DNA from: CAVVFX01 sp963747535
Lineage (GTDB): Bacteria; Acidobacteriota; Terriglobia; Bryobacterales; Bryobacteraceae
Length of the DNA: 64,000 nucleotides
Assembly (NCBI GenBank): GCA_963747535.1
Contig: CAVVFX010000014.1
Span: forward strand, 1-64,000
Direction: 5' to 3'
This document shows positions 55,265-63,982 of this stretch, piece by piece. The notes under the pieces were generated by a model. It saw only the letters and a list, made by a program, of their open reading frames with translations, made no database searches and was not told the origin of the DNA. Positions within the stretch are counted from its first letter, which is position 1, and each line of letters opens with the position of its first letter. Position numbers and translations under genes: made by a program.

Positions 55265-56755
55265 CTAGTGCGCCAGGTTGCGGCAGTGATGCGCGAAGTC
55301 CTCGAAAACCGCGTCCCAGTTGGCCCGCGGCTCGGGCAGGAAGGTCTTGGGAGGGAAGGAACGCCAGACGATCTCACGACCCTCCGCGATCGATTCGACC
55401 GCTCCCCTCCCAACCATCTGCATCACCAGGTTGCCCAAGGCGGTGGCTTCGGAGGGGCCCGCGACCACCCGCCTGCCGGTCGCGTCCGCGGTGAACTGGT
55501 TGAGCATGGAATTCTGCGAACCGCCGCCGATGACGCGCACCTCGTCGAACTTCGTTCCCGTGAGCGTTTCCAGTTGTTCCAGCTCGTAGCGGTATTTGAG
55601 CGCGAGACTCTCGATAATGGTCCGGGTGAACGCGCCGGGCGTGGCTGGTTCAGACTGGTCGGTCTGCCTGCAGAAATTGCGGATGGCGCGGGTCATATCG
55701 GACGGGCGTACAAACGCCGGAGCGTCCGGATCGATCCACCGGGCCAGCGCAGGCGCTTCAACTGCCGCGGCCAGCAGTTCCCGATAGCTATATTGTTCTC
55801 CCATGGCAGTCCAGGCGCTGCGGCAGCCTTCCAGGAGCCACATCCCGGTAATATTCTTCAACAGCCGGATGGTGTTGCCGACGCCGCCCTCATTGGTAAA
55901 GTTGAGGCGCCGCGCCTGGTCCGTCACGACCGCCGAAGTCACTTCCGTCCCGAGCAGGGACCAGGTTCCCGAACTCAGAAATGCAGTATTCCCGCCGGCC
56001 TCCACCGCGGCCACAGCCGATCCCGTGTCGTGACAAGCCGGCGCGATCACCGTCGTGAACGCCAGGTCGTGGGCCGAGGCCAGATCGGGACGGAGACGCC
56101 CGATCTCCGAGCCTGGCGCGATAATTGCAGCCAGCAGGTGGGTGGGGATGTCGAGTTTGCTCAGCAGATCGCAGGCCCAGCTCCCGGTGCGCCAATCGAG
56201 GAACTGCGTGGTGGTCGCAATGCTGTACTCGCACGCGACCACTCCGGTGAGCCAGAAGTTCAGCAGGTCGGGCATAGTAACCAGGAACTCCGCGTTATAG
56301 AGCAGATTGGGCGTCCGGCGCGAAGCCGCATAGAGCTGATAAAGCGTGTTCAGCGCCATAAACTGTACGCCTGTCTGCTCGTAGATGCGCTCGGCAGTGA
56401 GGATGCCGATCACTTCTTCCACCATGCCATCGGTGCGGGCATCACGGTAGTGATAAGGATTCTCGAGCAGCGATCCGCCTTCACCGAGTAAGCCGTAATC
56501 GACGCCCCAGGTGTCGACGCCGATACTGTCGATGCGCTCCGCCTGACGCCGGGCAATGTCCAGCGCACGACGCATCTCGAACCAGAGGCGGGGCGCATCC
56601 CAGTGCATCTCGCCGTTGTAATGCACGGGATCGTTTGGGAAACGGTGCAACTCTTCCAGCTTGATAAGCCCGGATTCCAGCCGGCCGAGTATCGCTCGCC
56701 CGCTGGTGGCGCCCAGATCGAACGCGAGGAAATTCTTTGGTCCCGAAGAGGCCAT
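55265..56755 (-). CDS. rhaB: Rhamnulokinase
   Basis: A 496-residue FGGY-family kinase phosphorylating L-rhamnulose with ATP. Visible are FLAFDLGATSGRAILG, SIGVDTWGVDYGLLG, NPYHYRDARTDGM, PACHDTGSAVAAV with the catalytic Asp, and the C-terminal ATP region VRVIGGGSQNSMLNQ. All are typical of RhaB. It is separated by only 3 bp from rhaI and 4 bp from rhaM. The aldolase that would follow (RhaD or another) is not in this window. Confidence 0.95.
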   Translation of the reverse strand: MASSGPKNFLAFDLGATSGRAILGRLESGLIKLEELHRFPNDPVHYNGEMHWDAPRLWFEMRRALDIARRQAERIDSIGVDTWGVDYGLLGEGGSLLENPYHYRDARTDGMVEEVIGILTAERIYEQTGVQFMALNTLYQLYAASRRTPNLLYNAEFLVTMPDLLNFWLTGVVACEYSIATTTQFLDWRTGSWACDLLSKLDIPTHLLAAIIAPGSEIGRLRPDLASAHDLAFTTVIAPACHDTGSAVAAVEAGGNTAFLSSGTWSLLGTEVTSAVVTDQARRLNFTNEGGVGNTIRLLKNITGMWLLEGCRSAWTAMGEQYSYRELLAAAVEAPALARWIDPDAPAFVRPSDMTRAIRNFCRQTDQSEPATPGAFTRTIIESLALKYRYELEQLETLTGTKFDEVRVIGGGSQNSMLNQFTADATGRRVVAGPSEATALGNLVMQMVGRGAVESIAEGREIVWRSFPPKTFLPEPRANWDAVFEDFAHHCRNLAH

Positions 56756-56758
56756 CCT

Positions 56759-58003
56759 CTAAGCGTAGCTCGACACGGACGCCATATTGCGCGCTCCGCG
56801 CTCGGCTGAGATCTTTTCGAGGTAGCCGCTCTGCCGAAATCCGGCGAGCGGGTCGGCGGCCAGGCCTTTTGATACCGCCCAGTCTGCGATCATCGGACGG
56901 ACGTCCGTGGCGAAGGCATCCCGCAGGCAGTTCTCGGCATCCACCAGGTCGCAGCTCTGCTGCAACGCGGCAAGCTTCTCGTGATCGACGAGCGCCGCCT
57001 TGGCGTAGAGTTCCATGGCCGTCGTCACCGTCTGGATCATAGCCTCGATTTTACCCTTCAGGTTGTGGCTCTGGTCGATCATGTAGGCGATATCGGCAAT
57101 CTTACCGGTCTCGAACTCGTACAGGCGGATCTCGTGGAAGATCCGGAAGACCTGGTAGGGGTCGATGGAGCCCATGGTGAGATCGTCGTCCGCATAACGG
57201 CGATCGTTGAAATGGAAGCCGCCGAGCATTTCGACGTCGAGCAGCCACGCGACGATTTGTTCGATATTCTGCGCCTGATAGTGATGCCCGGTGTCCACCA
57301 GCACCCTGGCGTGCGGTCCGGCCGACTTCGCGAGCAGCAGCGCCATGCCCCAATCGGCGATGTCGGTGTGATAAAAGGCTGGCTCGAAGGGCTTGTATTC
57401 CACCAACATCCGCTGCTTACCGCTAAGCCTGGCGTGGGTGGCCGCGAGTCCTTCTTCAAACCATTTCTTGCGGTGACGGATGTTCTGGGTGCCGGGATAA
57501 TTGGACCCATCGGCGAACCACAGCGACAAATCGCGGCTGCCCAGTCGGGTTTGGATCTCAACGCTGTTGAGCACGTGACTCAAGGCCTCCTGGCGCACGT
57601 GGGGATCGGGATTGCCAAAAGAACCGTGTTTGTAGACCTGGTCCTGGAACACGTTGGGATTGATGGAGCCCGGGCGCACGCCATAGCGGACCGCCAGGCG
57701 TTGCACCTCGGAGACGCTGGCCGTACCTTCGGGGAGATCCCAGAGGACGTGCAGCGCGACCGTCGGACAGACACCGGTCCAGCGATGCACTTCCCCTGCA
57801 TCGCTGAATTTCTCCTCGAGGGTGGAGGCGGCAGCGGCCTGTAGAAACTTTCCGAAGCGGGTACCGGTGTTGGCGAAACCCCACGACGGAATCTCGATCT
57901 GGAAGCGGTTGAGCGCGGTCGCGACGAGCTCTGATGCTTTAGTGTTAGTCAAGGTTTTATCCACCAATATTAGCCCACGGCAGACCGGGATGGGGTCAAC
58001 CAC
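56759..58003 (-). CDS. rhaI: L-rhamnose isomerase, RhaI type
   Basis: A 414-residue TIM-barrel isomerase of the Pseudomonas/Sinorhizobium RhaI group, not the E. coli RhaA type. Visible are IEIPSWGFANTGTRFGKF, LSLWFADGSNYPGTQNIRHR, VEYKPFEPAFYHTDIADWG and LVDTGHHYQAQNIE, GGFHFNDRRYADDDL, which supply the metal and substrate ligands. It starts with GTG at 58003 or an in-frame GTG at 57964; neither has a strong ribosome site. It is the first gene of the operon. Confidence 0.93.
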   Translation of the reverse strand: MVDPIPVCRGLILVDKTLTNTKASELVATALNRFQIEIPSWGFANTGTRFGKFLQAAAASTLEEKFSDAGEVHRWTGVCPTVALHVLWDLPEGTASVSEVQRLAVRYGVRPGSINPNVFQDQVYKHGSFGNPDPHVRQEALSHVLNSVEIQTRLGSRDLSLWFADGSNYPGTQNIRHRKKWFEEGLAATHARLSGKQRMLVEYKPFEPAFYHTDIADWGMALLLAKSAGPHARVLVDTGHHYQAQNIEQIVAWLLDVEMLGGFHFNDRRYADDDLTMGSIDPYQVFRIFHEIRLYEFETGKIADIAYMIDQSHNLKGKIEAMIQTVTTAMELYAKAALVDHEKLAALQQSCDLVDAENCLRDAFATDVRPMIADWAVSKGLAADPLAGFRQSGYLEKISAERGARNMASVSSYA

Positions 58004-58309
58004 ATTCGCTTGAGTCCCGGCATTTCCGCACTGCGGAACCGGATGAGGGGCCGAAAGAGCCTGTCAATGTCGGGTTTCAGGGGATTATGCGCATCAGGGC
58101 GGTTGGAAACGACGGCGCGGGTGTTGGCTCCTGCGTTACGCTATGCAAAACAGTCGAACTCGTCTGGGCACGCAGTACCGTCACCAGCACACTGGTACCG
58201 CAAACGATATCCAGCCCCTAACCGCGTGGCAGGCCCACAGTCCGGAGTTCTCGCTGACTATGGGCTGCACCCGCGGGCGAGTGAGGCTCGGGTTCATTGT
58301 CGATCCGCT
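58004..58309. other. Region upstream of rhaI
   Basis: 306 bases between the divergent-looking start of rhaI and the end of the DUF2007 gene. No open frame here has a motif I know, and I see no convincing regulator palindrome. It should contain the rha promoter. Confidence 0.4.
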
Positions 58310-58624
58310 CTAATTCTCAACCTGGCTCTGTGCGGAGCCACCCGGCTCGGTTTCCGCTTCCGCCTCGTCCGCGGCCGCTGGACCTGCAGCTCGGGCTTCC
58401 GTCATCACCCGCTCGGCGTCCTCCAACTGGGAACGCGGTACCTGCACCTGGAACTCCACCGTAGGGATACTGCTCGGCCCGACCACGGCCGATTCAATCC
58501 CATTCGCCTCCAGCAGAGAATGGAGTGCCATCGCTTCCATCTCGGCATCGTGGTTCATGGAGCTGAAGACTGGGACCATATCGAGATCGTGACCCGGATT
58601 TTCGGTTGGAAGGGATGTCGCCAT
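58310..58624 (-). CDS. DUF2007-like small protein
   Basis: 104 residues. The core VPVFSSMNHDAEMEAMALHS, LLEANGIESAVVG resembles the DUF2007 putative signal-transducing domain (normally L-xxxExxxxxxxLxxxGIxxxV). An acidic, Ala/Glu-rich tail of about 30 residues follows. No signal peptide. The start at 58624 fits the domain; 17 further codons are open upstream. The family function is unknown. It follows the serine hydrolase gene by 90 bp on the same strand. Confidence 0.65.
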   Translation of the reverse strand: MATSLPTENPGHDLDMVPVFSSMNHDAEMEAMALHSLLEANGIESAVVGPSSIPTVEFQVQVPRSQLEDAERVMTEARAAGPAAADEAEAETEPGGSAQSQVEN

Positions 58625-58714
58625 AGCCCCAGCATACCGCTTATGGCAGCGCACGCCACAGTTTGGCATGGTCATCGTCGCCGCCCCTCGCCAGCCAACG
58701 TCCGTCCGGAGGTC

Positions 58715-59944
58715 TCAACCTTTTCGCATCGTATAGACGGCTCGTTCGAAGTCCTGCAGTACGCCGACAGCCTGTTGATCGCAAAACGGGAGGAGCTGCA
58801 TCATGATTACAGCACAGGTCCGGCCATGCGGATCGATCCAGAAGAACGTGTTATCGATTCCGGCCCACGCCAGGCTACCTGCGGAACGTCCGCCATCATA
58901 GCCGACGGAGTTGATCAGAAACCCGTACCCGAAGCCGTCGGTGTGTCCGGGATGTACATCCATATCGCTCGAAACGCGCGGCGTGACACTTTTCAGCTTG
59001 CCGGCGCTGAGTTCGCCAATGTGGTTGACGGTCATGAGGTCCACGGTTTCGCCGCCGAGTATCCGACGGTCGCCCGCGCCTTTCCCACGCCGCAAAATCA
59101 TCTGCATGAACCGGACGTAGTCTTCGGGGGTCGAGTACAGGCCGCCGCCGCCGTTGAAACTCTTGGGGGGATTCGGCATCTTGCGAGGTTGCTCCTTCAA
59201 CATTCCGTCATCCTCCCGCTGATAAACACCCACCAGCCTCTCGAACTTCTCCGCCGGCAAGACGAAGCTCGTGTCTTTCATGGCAAGAGGCTGCAAGATC
59301 TCCTGTTGAAACCAGGCTTCGAGCGTTTGACCGGTTACCGCTTCCACCAGGCGGCCCGTCCAATCCATGCTGTAGCCGTACTCCCAGCGAGTTCCCGGAT
59401 CAAACCTGAGAGGAGTCACGCGGGGCGGTGGAGTCTTGGTCTTCTCGAGATACTGGCTGTAGCGAGTCAGCTCAGGGTCCCAGATCTCGTAAGCGAATCC
59501 GGAGGTGTGGGTAAGAAGGTGCCTCAGTAGCACCGGGCCGGCTGCGGGACGCAGGATTGGGTGGCCGTCGGCTGCAAAGCCGTCAAGGACCTGCAACCCG
59601 GCCAGTTCCGGGAGGTGCTTGCTCACTGGATCGTCCAGCTTTAATTTCCCGCGTTCGACTAGTTGCATGGCCGCCACGGCCGTAACGGGCTTGGTCATGG
59701 AGGCGATGCGAAAAATGGATTGCGTGGTGATTGGCACTCGGGACTGGGAGTCTCTAAAACCAAATGCACCCTGATAGAGAACGCGGTCCGGGCCGGCCAC
59801 CATGGCAGCGCATGCAGGAATGCCCCGGCGCTTTGCTGAGGCCTCGAGCGTAGTGTCAAGGGTGGTGGCAGCGTGCAGGTTCAATCGGGCTCCGGTGAGG
59901 GCAAGTGTCAAGCCGGCGAAACGCCGGCGGGTGATACGTTGCAT
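58715..59944 (-). CDS. Class-C beta-lactamase-like serine hydrolase (EstB type)
   Basis: A 409-residue protein with a twin-arginine signal (ITRRRFAGLTLALTGA). The serine-hydrolase motifs are SMTK (Ser-x-x-Lys), YGYS as the Tyr motif, and a conserved HTSG loop; the third motif is WAG/HTDG-like. Family members are carboxylesterases, D-aminopeptidases or beta-lactamases, so antibiotic resistance should not be assumed. It is exported folded through the Tat pathway by prediction. Confidence 0.85.
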   Translation of the reverse strand: MQRITRRRFAGLTLALTGARLNLHAATTLDTTLEASAKRRGIPACAAMVAGPDRVLYQGAFGFRDSQSRVPITTQSIFRIASMTKPVTAVAAMQLVERGKLKLDDPVSKHLPELAGLQVLDGFAADGHPILRPAAGPVLLRHLLTHTSGFAYEIWDPELTRYSQYLEKTKTPPPRVTPLRFDPGTRWEYGYSMDWTGRLVEAVTGQTLEAWFQQEILQPLAMKDTSFVLPAEKFERLVGVYQREDDGMLKEQPRKMPNPPKSFNGGGGLYSTPEDYVRFMQMILRRGKGAGDRRILGGETVDLMTVNHIGELSAGKLKSVTPRVSSDMDVHPGHTDGFGYGFLINSVGYDGGRSAGSLAWAGIDNTFFWIDPHGRTCAVIMMQLLPFCDQQAVGVLQDFERAVYTMRKG

Positions 59945-60019
59945 GATGATCTAACAGCATAGCTCTGTTAGAGTCTTTTCGCCTTGGGGCTGACGGCACA
60001 GCCAGAGTAACTACGGTGT

Positions 60020-60649
60020 TTACTCGCGCGCCAGGCGGCGCCTGCCCATTTCTCCAAACCGCGCCTTGGCCCTGGACTTCAGCAAACGAAACTGCGTGTC
60101 CGTCAGGTTCATTTTCTCGCAAATCACCTCCTGGGGCTCCTCATGCAAATAAAAGCGGATCAAAATTTCCCGATCGCGGCGGGAAATTCCTTTCAGGACC
60201 CGATAAGCAAGTTCCTCTTCTTCCCGATCCATGATGGAGTTTTCTGGATCTCGCCCGAAATCGGCGACAATTCGACCGGTCTCCAACTCCGTCATCTGTT
60301 TGCGGTTCTGAACTACGGTTTCGATATAAGCGGCTATCTGACGCCGCACAACCGTTCGCACGAAGCCCATCAACCGGTCCGGCTCGCGGAGTTCTCCCCT
60401 ACGAATGGCCTGCACGACGATCAGAAAGCAATCGTGAACCTTATCTTCCAGATCCTGGGGGCCTAACTGGCGGCAGATTTGATACTTGATGCCACGAGCG
60501 AAAATACGATAAAGCTCTTCGAGCGCCAGGGTGTCGTCCGATTGAATCCGGGCCACTAATTCTACAAGATCGGGCGATGCGCTGTCAGGAATTTGTGAGG
60601 ATTCGGTCGAACTCAACCGGTCAGTGAGTGATCGTTCCTCCATATACAT
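60020..60649 (-). CDS. RNA polymerase sigma factor, sigma-70/ECF family
   Basis: 209 residues. Region 2 lies at about 30-110 (DTLALEELYRIFARGIKYQI, EDKVHDCFLIVVQAI, GFVRTVVRRQIAAY) and region 4 at about 150-205 (AYRVLKGISRRDREILIRFY, VICEKMNLTDTQFRLLKSRA). It lacks region 1, as ECF sigma factors do. No anti-sigma gene is adjacent on its strand, but a STAS gene is divergent across 119 bp. TAGAAT sits just before its start and could be a -10 box. Confidence 0.85.
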   Translation of the reverse strand: MYMEERSLTDRLSSTESSQIPDSASPDLVELVARIQSDDTLALEELYRIFARGIKYQICRQLGPQDLEDKVHDCFLIVVQAIRRGELREPDRLMGFVRTVVRRQIAAYIETVVQNRKQMTELETGRIVADFGRDPENSIMDREEEELAYRVLKGISRRDREILIRFYLHEEPQEVICEKMNLTDTQFRLLKSRAKARFGEMGRRRLARE

Positions 60650-60768
60650 CTGTATTCTATCTCACAATAAGAAGAAATAAGGAAAAGAACGTAGACAATT
60701 TTTTTCGGTTCAGCCTTGCGGCCGGGATGCAAGCTGCAGGAAGCATCGTCCTGGTATGCTGAGAATGC

Positions 60769-61176
60769 ATGAGTCTGGAGATTCACGAACGGATGCGTGA
60801 GGGAATTATCATATTGGATCTGAAGGGCAGGATTACGTCCGGCCCGGAGGCTGGGGCGTTCCGCGAAGCGGCTTCGGCGGTGGCGGCGCGGCCGTCCCCC
60901 AACCTCACCCTGAATATGGCGAACGTCGATTATGTGGACAGCACCGGCTTGGGCGCCATGGTGATGGCCGCCACGACGATCAAGCGAAGCGGCGGCAAAG
61001 TCAAACTGCTCAACATGAACAAGCGCAACATCGAGCTACTGGTGATGACGAAGCTGGCCACGATTTTCGAAATCTTCAACGACGAGCAGGATGCCATTAA
61101 CAGCTTCTACCCGGACCGGGAAATCAAAGCTTTCGACATTCTGGCGTTCGTAAAGGAACATGAGAACGATCAGTAG
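60769..61176 (+). CDS. STAS domain protein (anti-sigma-factor antagonist type)
   Basis: A 135-residue SpoIIAA-like STAS protein. The phosphorylation motif is VDYVDSTGLGAMV, with Ser58 as the expected target of an HPK/RsbW-type kinase, and KLLNMNKRNIELLVMTKL follows. It has about 20 residues more than the usual 110-115 at the C-terminus. It divides a divergent region with the ECF sigma gene. It could release a sigma factor by partner switching, but no serine kinase gene lies in the window. Confidence 0.85.
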   Translation: MSLEIHERMREGIIILDLKGRITSGPEAGAFREAASAVAARPSPNLTLNMANVDYVDSTGLGAMVMAATTIKRSGGKVKLLNMNKRNIELLVMTKLATIFEIFNDEQDAINSFYPDREIKAFDILAFVKEHENDQ

Positions 61177-61259
61177 CCGGCCGGCGTGGAGCGGACTCCT
61201 TCGTCCTTAGCCCTCGTCCGGAGAACCGCACGTCAAATTGGGCTAACATACAAGTAGCG

Positions 61260-61760
61260 ATGGCAAATACGCTGGTAACGATCCTGGAAACCGCATCCAC
61301 TATGGCGAAGGGGATGGGCGTCACTCTAAAGGAGATGATGTCCCCGACGGTCACGGAAAATTATCCGGATGAACCGCCGAAGTTCGAAGAGCGGTTCCGC
61401 GGAACGCACGTTCTGCAGCGCGACGAGAACGGCCTGGAGAAATGCGTCGCGTGCTTCCTCTGCGCCGCGGCGTGTCCGTCCAACTGCATCTACATCGAGG
61501 CCGCGGAGAACACCGAAACCGTGCGGATCAGCGGTGGCGAGCGGTACGCCAAGGTCTACAACATCGACTATAACCGTTGCATCTTCTGCGGGTACTGCGT
61601 GGAGGCCTGTCCTACGGATGCGATTACCCACGGACACGGCTTCGAGCAGGCGAGCTACAATACCTCGACGTTGATCTATCGCAAGGAAGACATGTTGGCG
61701 CCGATTCCTCCGGGCGCCAAGCCGCCGGTGGTCGAGCCGGCAGCTACAGGAGGACATTAG
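61260..61760 (+). CDS. nuoI: NADH-quinone oxidoreductase subunit I
   Basis: A 166-residue ferredoxin-type complex I subunit. Two [4Fe-4S] sites are seen: CVACFLCAAACP starting at Cys62 and CIFCGYCVEACP starting at Cys107, each followed by P. The N-terminus is an amphipathic anchor (LVTILETASTMAKGMGVTLK) and TENYPDEPPKFEERFRGTHV is typical of NuoI. It carries electrons through clusters N6a and N6b. No other nuo gene is nearby, so it is split from the main complex I operon. No good ribosome site is visible. Confidence 0.9.
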   Translation: MANTLVTILETASTMAKGMGVTLKEMMSPTVTENYPDEPPKFEERFRGTHVLQRDENGLEKCVACFLCAAACPSNCIYIEAAENTETVRISGGERYAKVYNIDYNRCIFCGYCVEACPTDAITHGHGFEQASYNTSTLIYRKEDMLAPIPPGAKPPVVEPAATGGH

Positions 61761-61768
61761 TTGTCAAC

Positions 61769-61858
61769 CGCTAACCGAGGGGCAGGCCCGCGGTCCACTG
61801 TGTCTGAAACTTGCGCGTTTACCGCCGCGAGCGGATTTTGGCCGCAGTTTCCGGAGAG
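61769..61858 (+). repeat. Dispersed ~90-bp element, copy B
   Basis: CGCTAACCGAGGGGCAGGCC to TTTCCGGAGAG matches the element inside the cupin gene (32307-32395) with about 84 per cent identity and the same orientation. Here it lies between nuoI and cysE and disrupts no gene. Confidence 0.7.
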
Positions 61859-61940
61859 CCGCCCGTTGATACCGCGGACCGGGCTGAGATCTGACGGCTG
61901 ATAACTGCAGCCGGGTAATGGCCAGCGTCATCCAATAGCC

Positions 61941-62606
61941 ATGTTCCGTACCATTCGGGAACAACTCGACACTATTTTTCGCGAGGATCCGGCCGCGAAA
62001 AGCGTCATCGAGATTCTTCTGTGTTATCCGGGCTTTCACGCGATCATCTGGCATCGCCTTGCGCATCGTCTCTACAATGCGAACGTGCCGCTGGTGCCTC
62101 GGGTCATGTCGCAGTTTTCACGCTTTGTCACAGGCATCGAAATCCATCCGGGCGCGAAAATCGGACGCCGCTTCTTCATTGACCACGGAATGGGTGTGGT
62201 GATCGGCGAGACTTCGGAGATCGGCGACGACGTTTTGATCTACCAGGGGGTGACCTTGGGCGGCACCGGAAACGAGAAAGGGAAGCGTCATCCCACCATT
62301 GGGAATCACGTGGTCATCGGAACCGGAGCTAAGGTGCTGGGCAGCATCACGATCGGTAATAACGTGAAAATCGGCGCCGGGTCCGTAGTGGTGCGGCCGG
62401 TCCCGCCGAACTCGACTGTAGTGGGCATTCCAGGACGCATTGTGCGCATGCGCAATGCCGACAACGAAGTACTGGAGCATGGGCAGCTTCCCGACCCTGA
62501 GCGGGAGGAGATCGACGAGCTGAAGAAGCGCGTCGATGAACTGGAGCAGCGATTGCACTATCTGGTGGACAAGCTGGAAATCGAGGCCGAGTCCCACAAC
62601 CGATGA
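61941..62606 (+). CDS. cysE: Serine O-acetyltransferase
   Basis: 221 residues: acetyl-CoA transfer to serine, first step of cysteine synthesis. The family features are IIWHRLAHRLYNANVPLVPR, GIEIHPGAKIGRRFFIDHG, GVVIGETSEIGDDVLIYQGV and TLGGTGNEKGKRHPTIGNHV, a left-handed beta-helix of hexapeptides with the catalytic His residues. The C-terminal 40 residues form a charged coiled coil (REEIDELKKRVDELEQRLHY), an extension not in all CysE. It overlaps the next gene by ATGA. Confidence 0.93.
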   Translation: MFRTIREQLDTIFREDPAAKSVIEILLCYPGFHAIIWHRLAHRLYNANVPLVPRVMSQFSRFVTGIEIHPGAKIGRRFFIDHGMGVVIGETSEIGDDVLIYQGVTLGGTGNEKGKRHPTIGNHVVIGTGAKVLGSITIGNNVKIGAGSVVVRPVPPNSTVVGIPGRIVRMRNADNEVLEHGQLPDPEREEIDELKKRVDELEQRLHYLVDKLEIEAESHNR

Positions 62607-63211
62607 GACTGCCTCCACTGTTCCTCACCTCGTTTCTGGCGATCGATATATCACTCGCTGCCGCTCCGGACACCTGGACTTACTGGGTTCAGCCCTGCAC
62701 TCCCGACGTCGCGCATTCCACCAACTGTGTAGCTGCCGATTCGCAACTGGCGACGTGGGCATTTGAGGCATGGGAAAGGGCTTCGGACGGACGGATCGTG
62801 ATGAAGCCTGCCACGGGCAAAGAGGAAGCCCGGCTACGCGTCTTTTGGGCGGGCGGCGACCTGCATCTCTACGGAGAAACGCGTCCCATCGAAGTCAACG
62901 GGCGCCGGGGAGCTGAACTGTACATTCTGCCGGATCTCGCGGCGCTGGGGGATGAGATTGCCAAAGCCGGATCGGGCGACAGACTGTATCGCGATACGAT
63001 CGTCTATCTCACCTGCCTGCACGAGGGCGGCCATGCCCTGGGATTGCCTCACAACCAGAATTTCGAGGATATCATGTACAGCTTCCAGTATGGCGGCGAT
63101 ATTGTCGAGTATTTCGCGCGGTACCGGAGGAAGTTGAAGGTTCGGGAGGATATCCGGCTGAATTCGGGACTGAATGCCGGCGATGCGAAGCTACTCGCCG
63201 GCAGCCGGTAA
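62603..63211 (+). CDS. Secreted metzincin-type zinc protease
   Basis: 202 residues with a signal peptide (MRLPPLFLTSFLAIDISLAAA). The zinc motif HEGGHALGLPH begins at His140 (HExxHxxGxxH), followed by FEDIMYSFQ as Met-turn, as in matrixin-like enzymes. The N-terminus has WTYWVQPCTP and ATWAFEAWERA. There is no obvious propeptide, so the enzyme may be active once exported. It is coupled to cysE by ATGA, an unexpected pairing, and ends 39 bp before the tRNA gene region. Confidence 0.85.
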   Translation: MRLPPLFLTSFLAIDISLAAAPDTWTYWVQPCTPDVAHSTNCVAADSQLATWAFEAWERASDGRIVMKPATGKEEARLRVFWAGGDLHLYGETRPIEVNGRRGAELYILPDLAALGDEIAKAGSGDRLYRDTIVYLTCLHEGGHALGLPHNQNFEDIMYSFQYGGDIVEYFARYRRKLKVREDIRLNSGLNAGDAKLLAGSR

Positions 63212-63249
63212 GCTACACGCCCGGCGCAATCGTCTCTAAGCAATTGATA

Positions 63250-63342
63250 TGGCGGAGAGGGAGAGATTCGAACTCTCGGTACAGCTTTTGACCGTACGAC
63301 GGTTTAGCAAACCGCTGCTTTCGACCACTCAGCCACCTCTCC
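63250..63342 (-). tRNA. tRNA-Ser (GCU)
   Basis: The minus strand folds as a serine tRNA: acceptor GGAGAGG with CCTCTCC, D-arm GGCTGAGTGGTCGAAAG, anticodon arm with GCT in TTTGCTAAA, a long variable arm, the T-arm GTTCGAATC, and an encoded CCA at 63250-63252. Serine with GCU decodes AGC and AGU. Confidence 0.97.
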
Positions 63343-63543
63343 GTTTTTAACGCACCTGATTTCAACGCGTTAGGGTCGACGTCCCTACATTATACTGCTT
63401 TCTTTTCCCTTCGCGCTACCACTGTCTGATGGTTATTCCTTCACTCGTTAAATGATCGCTCACGGACTCGATACAGAAGCCCGGGTCTTATCGCAGAATC
63501 TCTGGTTGACACGCAGGAAACAACCCTAAAGGAGAAACCTGCG

Positions 63544-63787
63544 CTATGCCCATCGCCGCGACGAGCGCAGACCTAAGATACTCGTTATCAAGGGCGAATC
63601 GACTACGAGCCAGACCACGAGCGTCGCATGCACCGCAGCAGACAGCACGAAGCAAACTAGGCTGCCGCCGGTTGTCAGGGCCAGCCAGCGGTCTCCGCGA
63701 CGCCAGACCGTGATCGTGGCGTCCACGATGAAAAATCACAAAGAGCACCACACCCAACTGCCCGACGAGCATACACGGATTCGGCAC
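63544..63787 (-). pseudogene. Fragment of a membrane sensor-type protein
   Basis: Two overlapping frames each encode part of a membrane region: GQLGVVLFVIF in one, then a shift to TITVWRRGDRWLALTTGGSL and VHATLVVWLVVDSPL in the other. The second part recalls membrane input domains of acidobacterial sensor kinases (ITVWRRGxRRRA...GGS). The frame is broken and the kinase part is missing, so it is a relic. The rest of 63343-63847 shows nothing I can support. Confidence 0.4.
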
Positions 63788-63847
63788 ACCTGCGGCTACA
63801 GAAACCAGCTCACCAGGTCTGACGTACGGGAGCCGGGCCGGCAGGCC

Positions 63848-63982
63848 TTAGTAGTTGGACTGCCGGCCCAGCTTCGGTAGGTGCTCGTCGCAAACCATAA
63901 CGCACGCGGCGAGTTCCACGACGACTCCGAGAACCTGGGTAGCAATATTGGGGCAGTCGGGGTGGTCGCAAATAAATTCCAT
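63848..63982 (-). CDS. Tiny Cys/His protein, possibly zinc-binding
   Basis: 44 residues, too short for most gene finders. It begins MEFICDHPDCPNIATQVLG and ends with CVMVCDEHLPKLGRQSNY. Two Cys lie near the N-terminus (positions 5 and 10) and a Cys-x-x-x-Cys-Asp-x-His near the C-terminus, a pattern suited to one zinc ion. GGGAAGAGAAACTG precedes the ATG. I do not know a name for the family. Confidence 0.6.
   Translation of the reverse strand: MEFICDHPDCPNIATQVLGVVVELAACVMVCDEHLPKLGRQSNY

Noticed and set aside
58010..59530. 506-codon plus-strand frame opposite DUF2007 and the serine hydrolase
   Set aside because: No motif, and the opposite strand carries two convincing genes with all catalytic residues.
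58715..59944. Beta-lactamase resistance gene
   Set aside because: The SxxK/YxS set is shared by esterases and peptidases of the same fold; nothing in the sequence or context indicates antibiotic hydrolysis.
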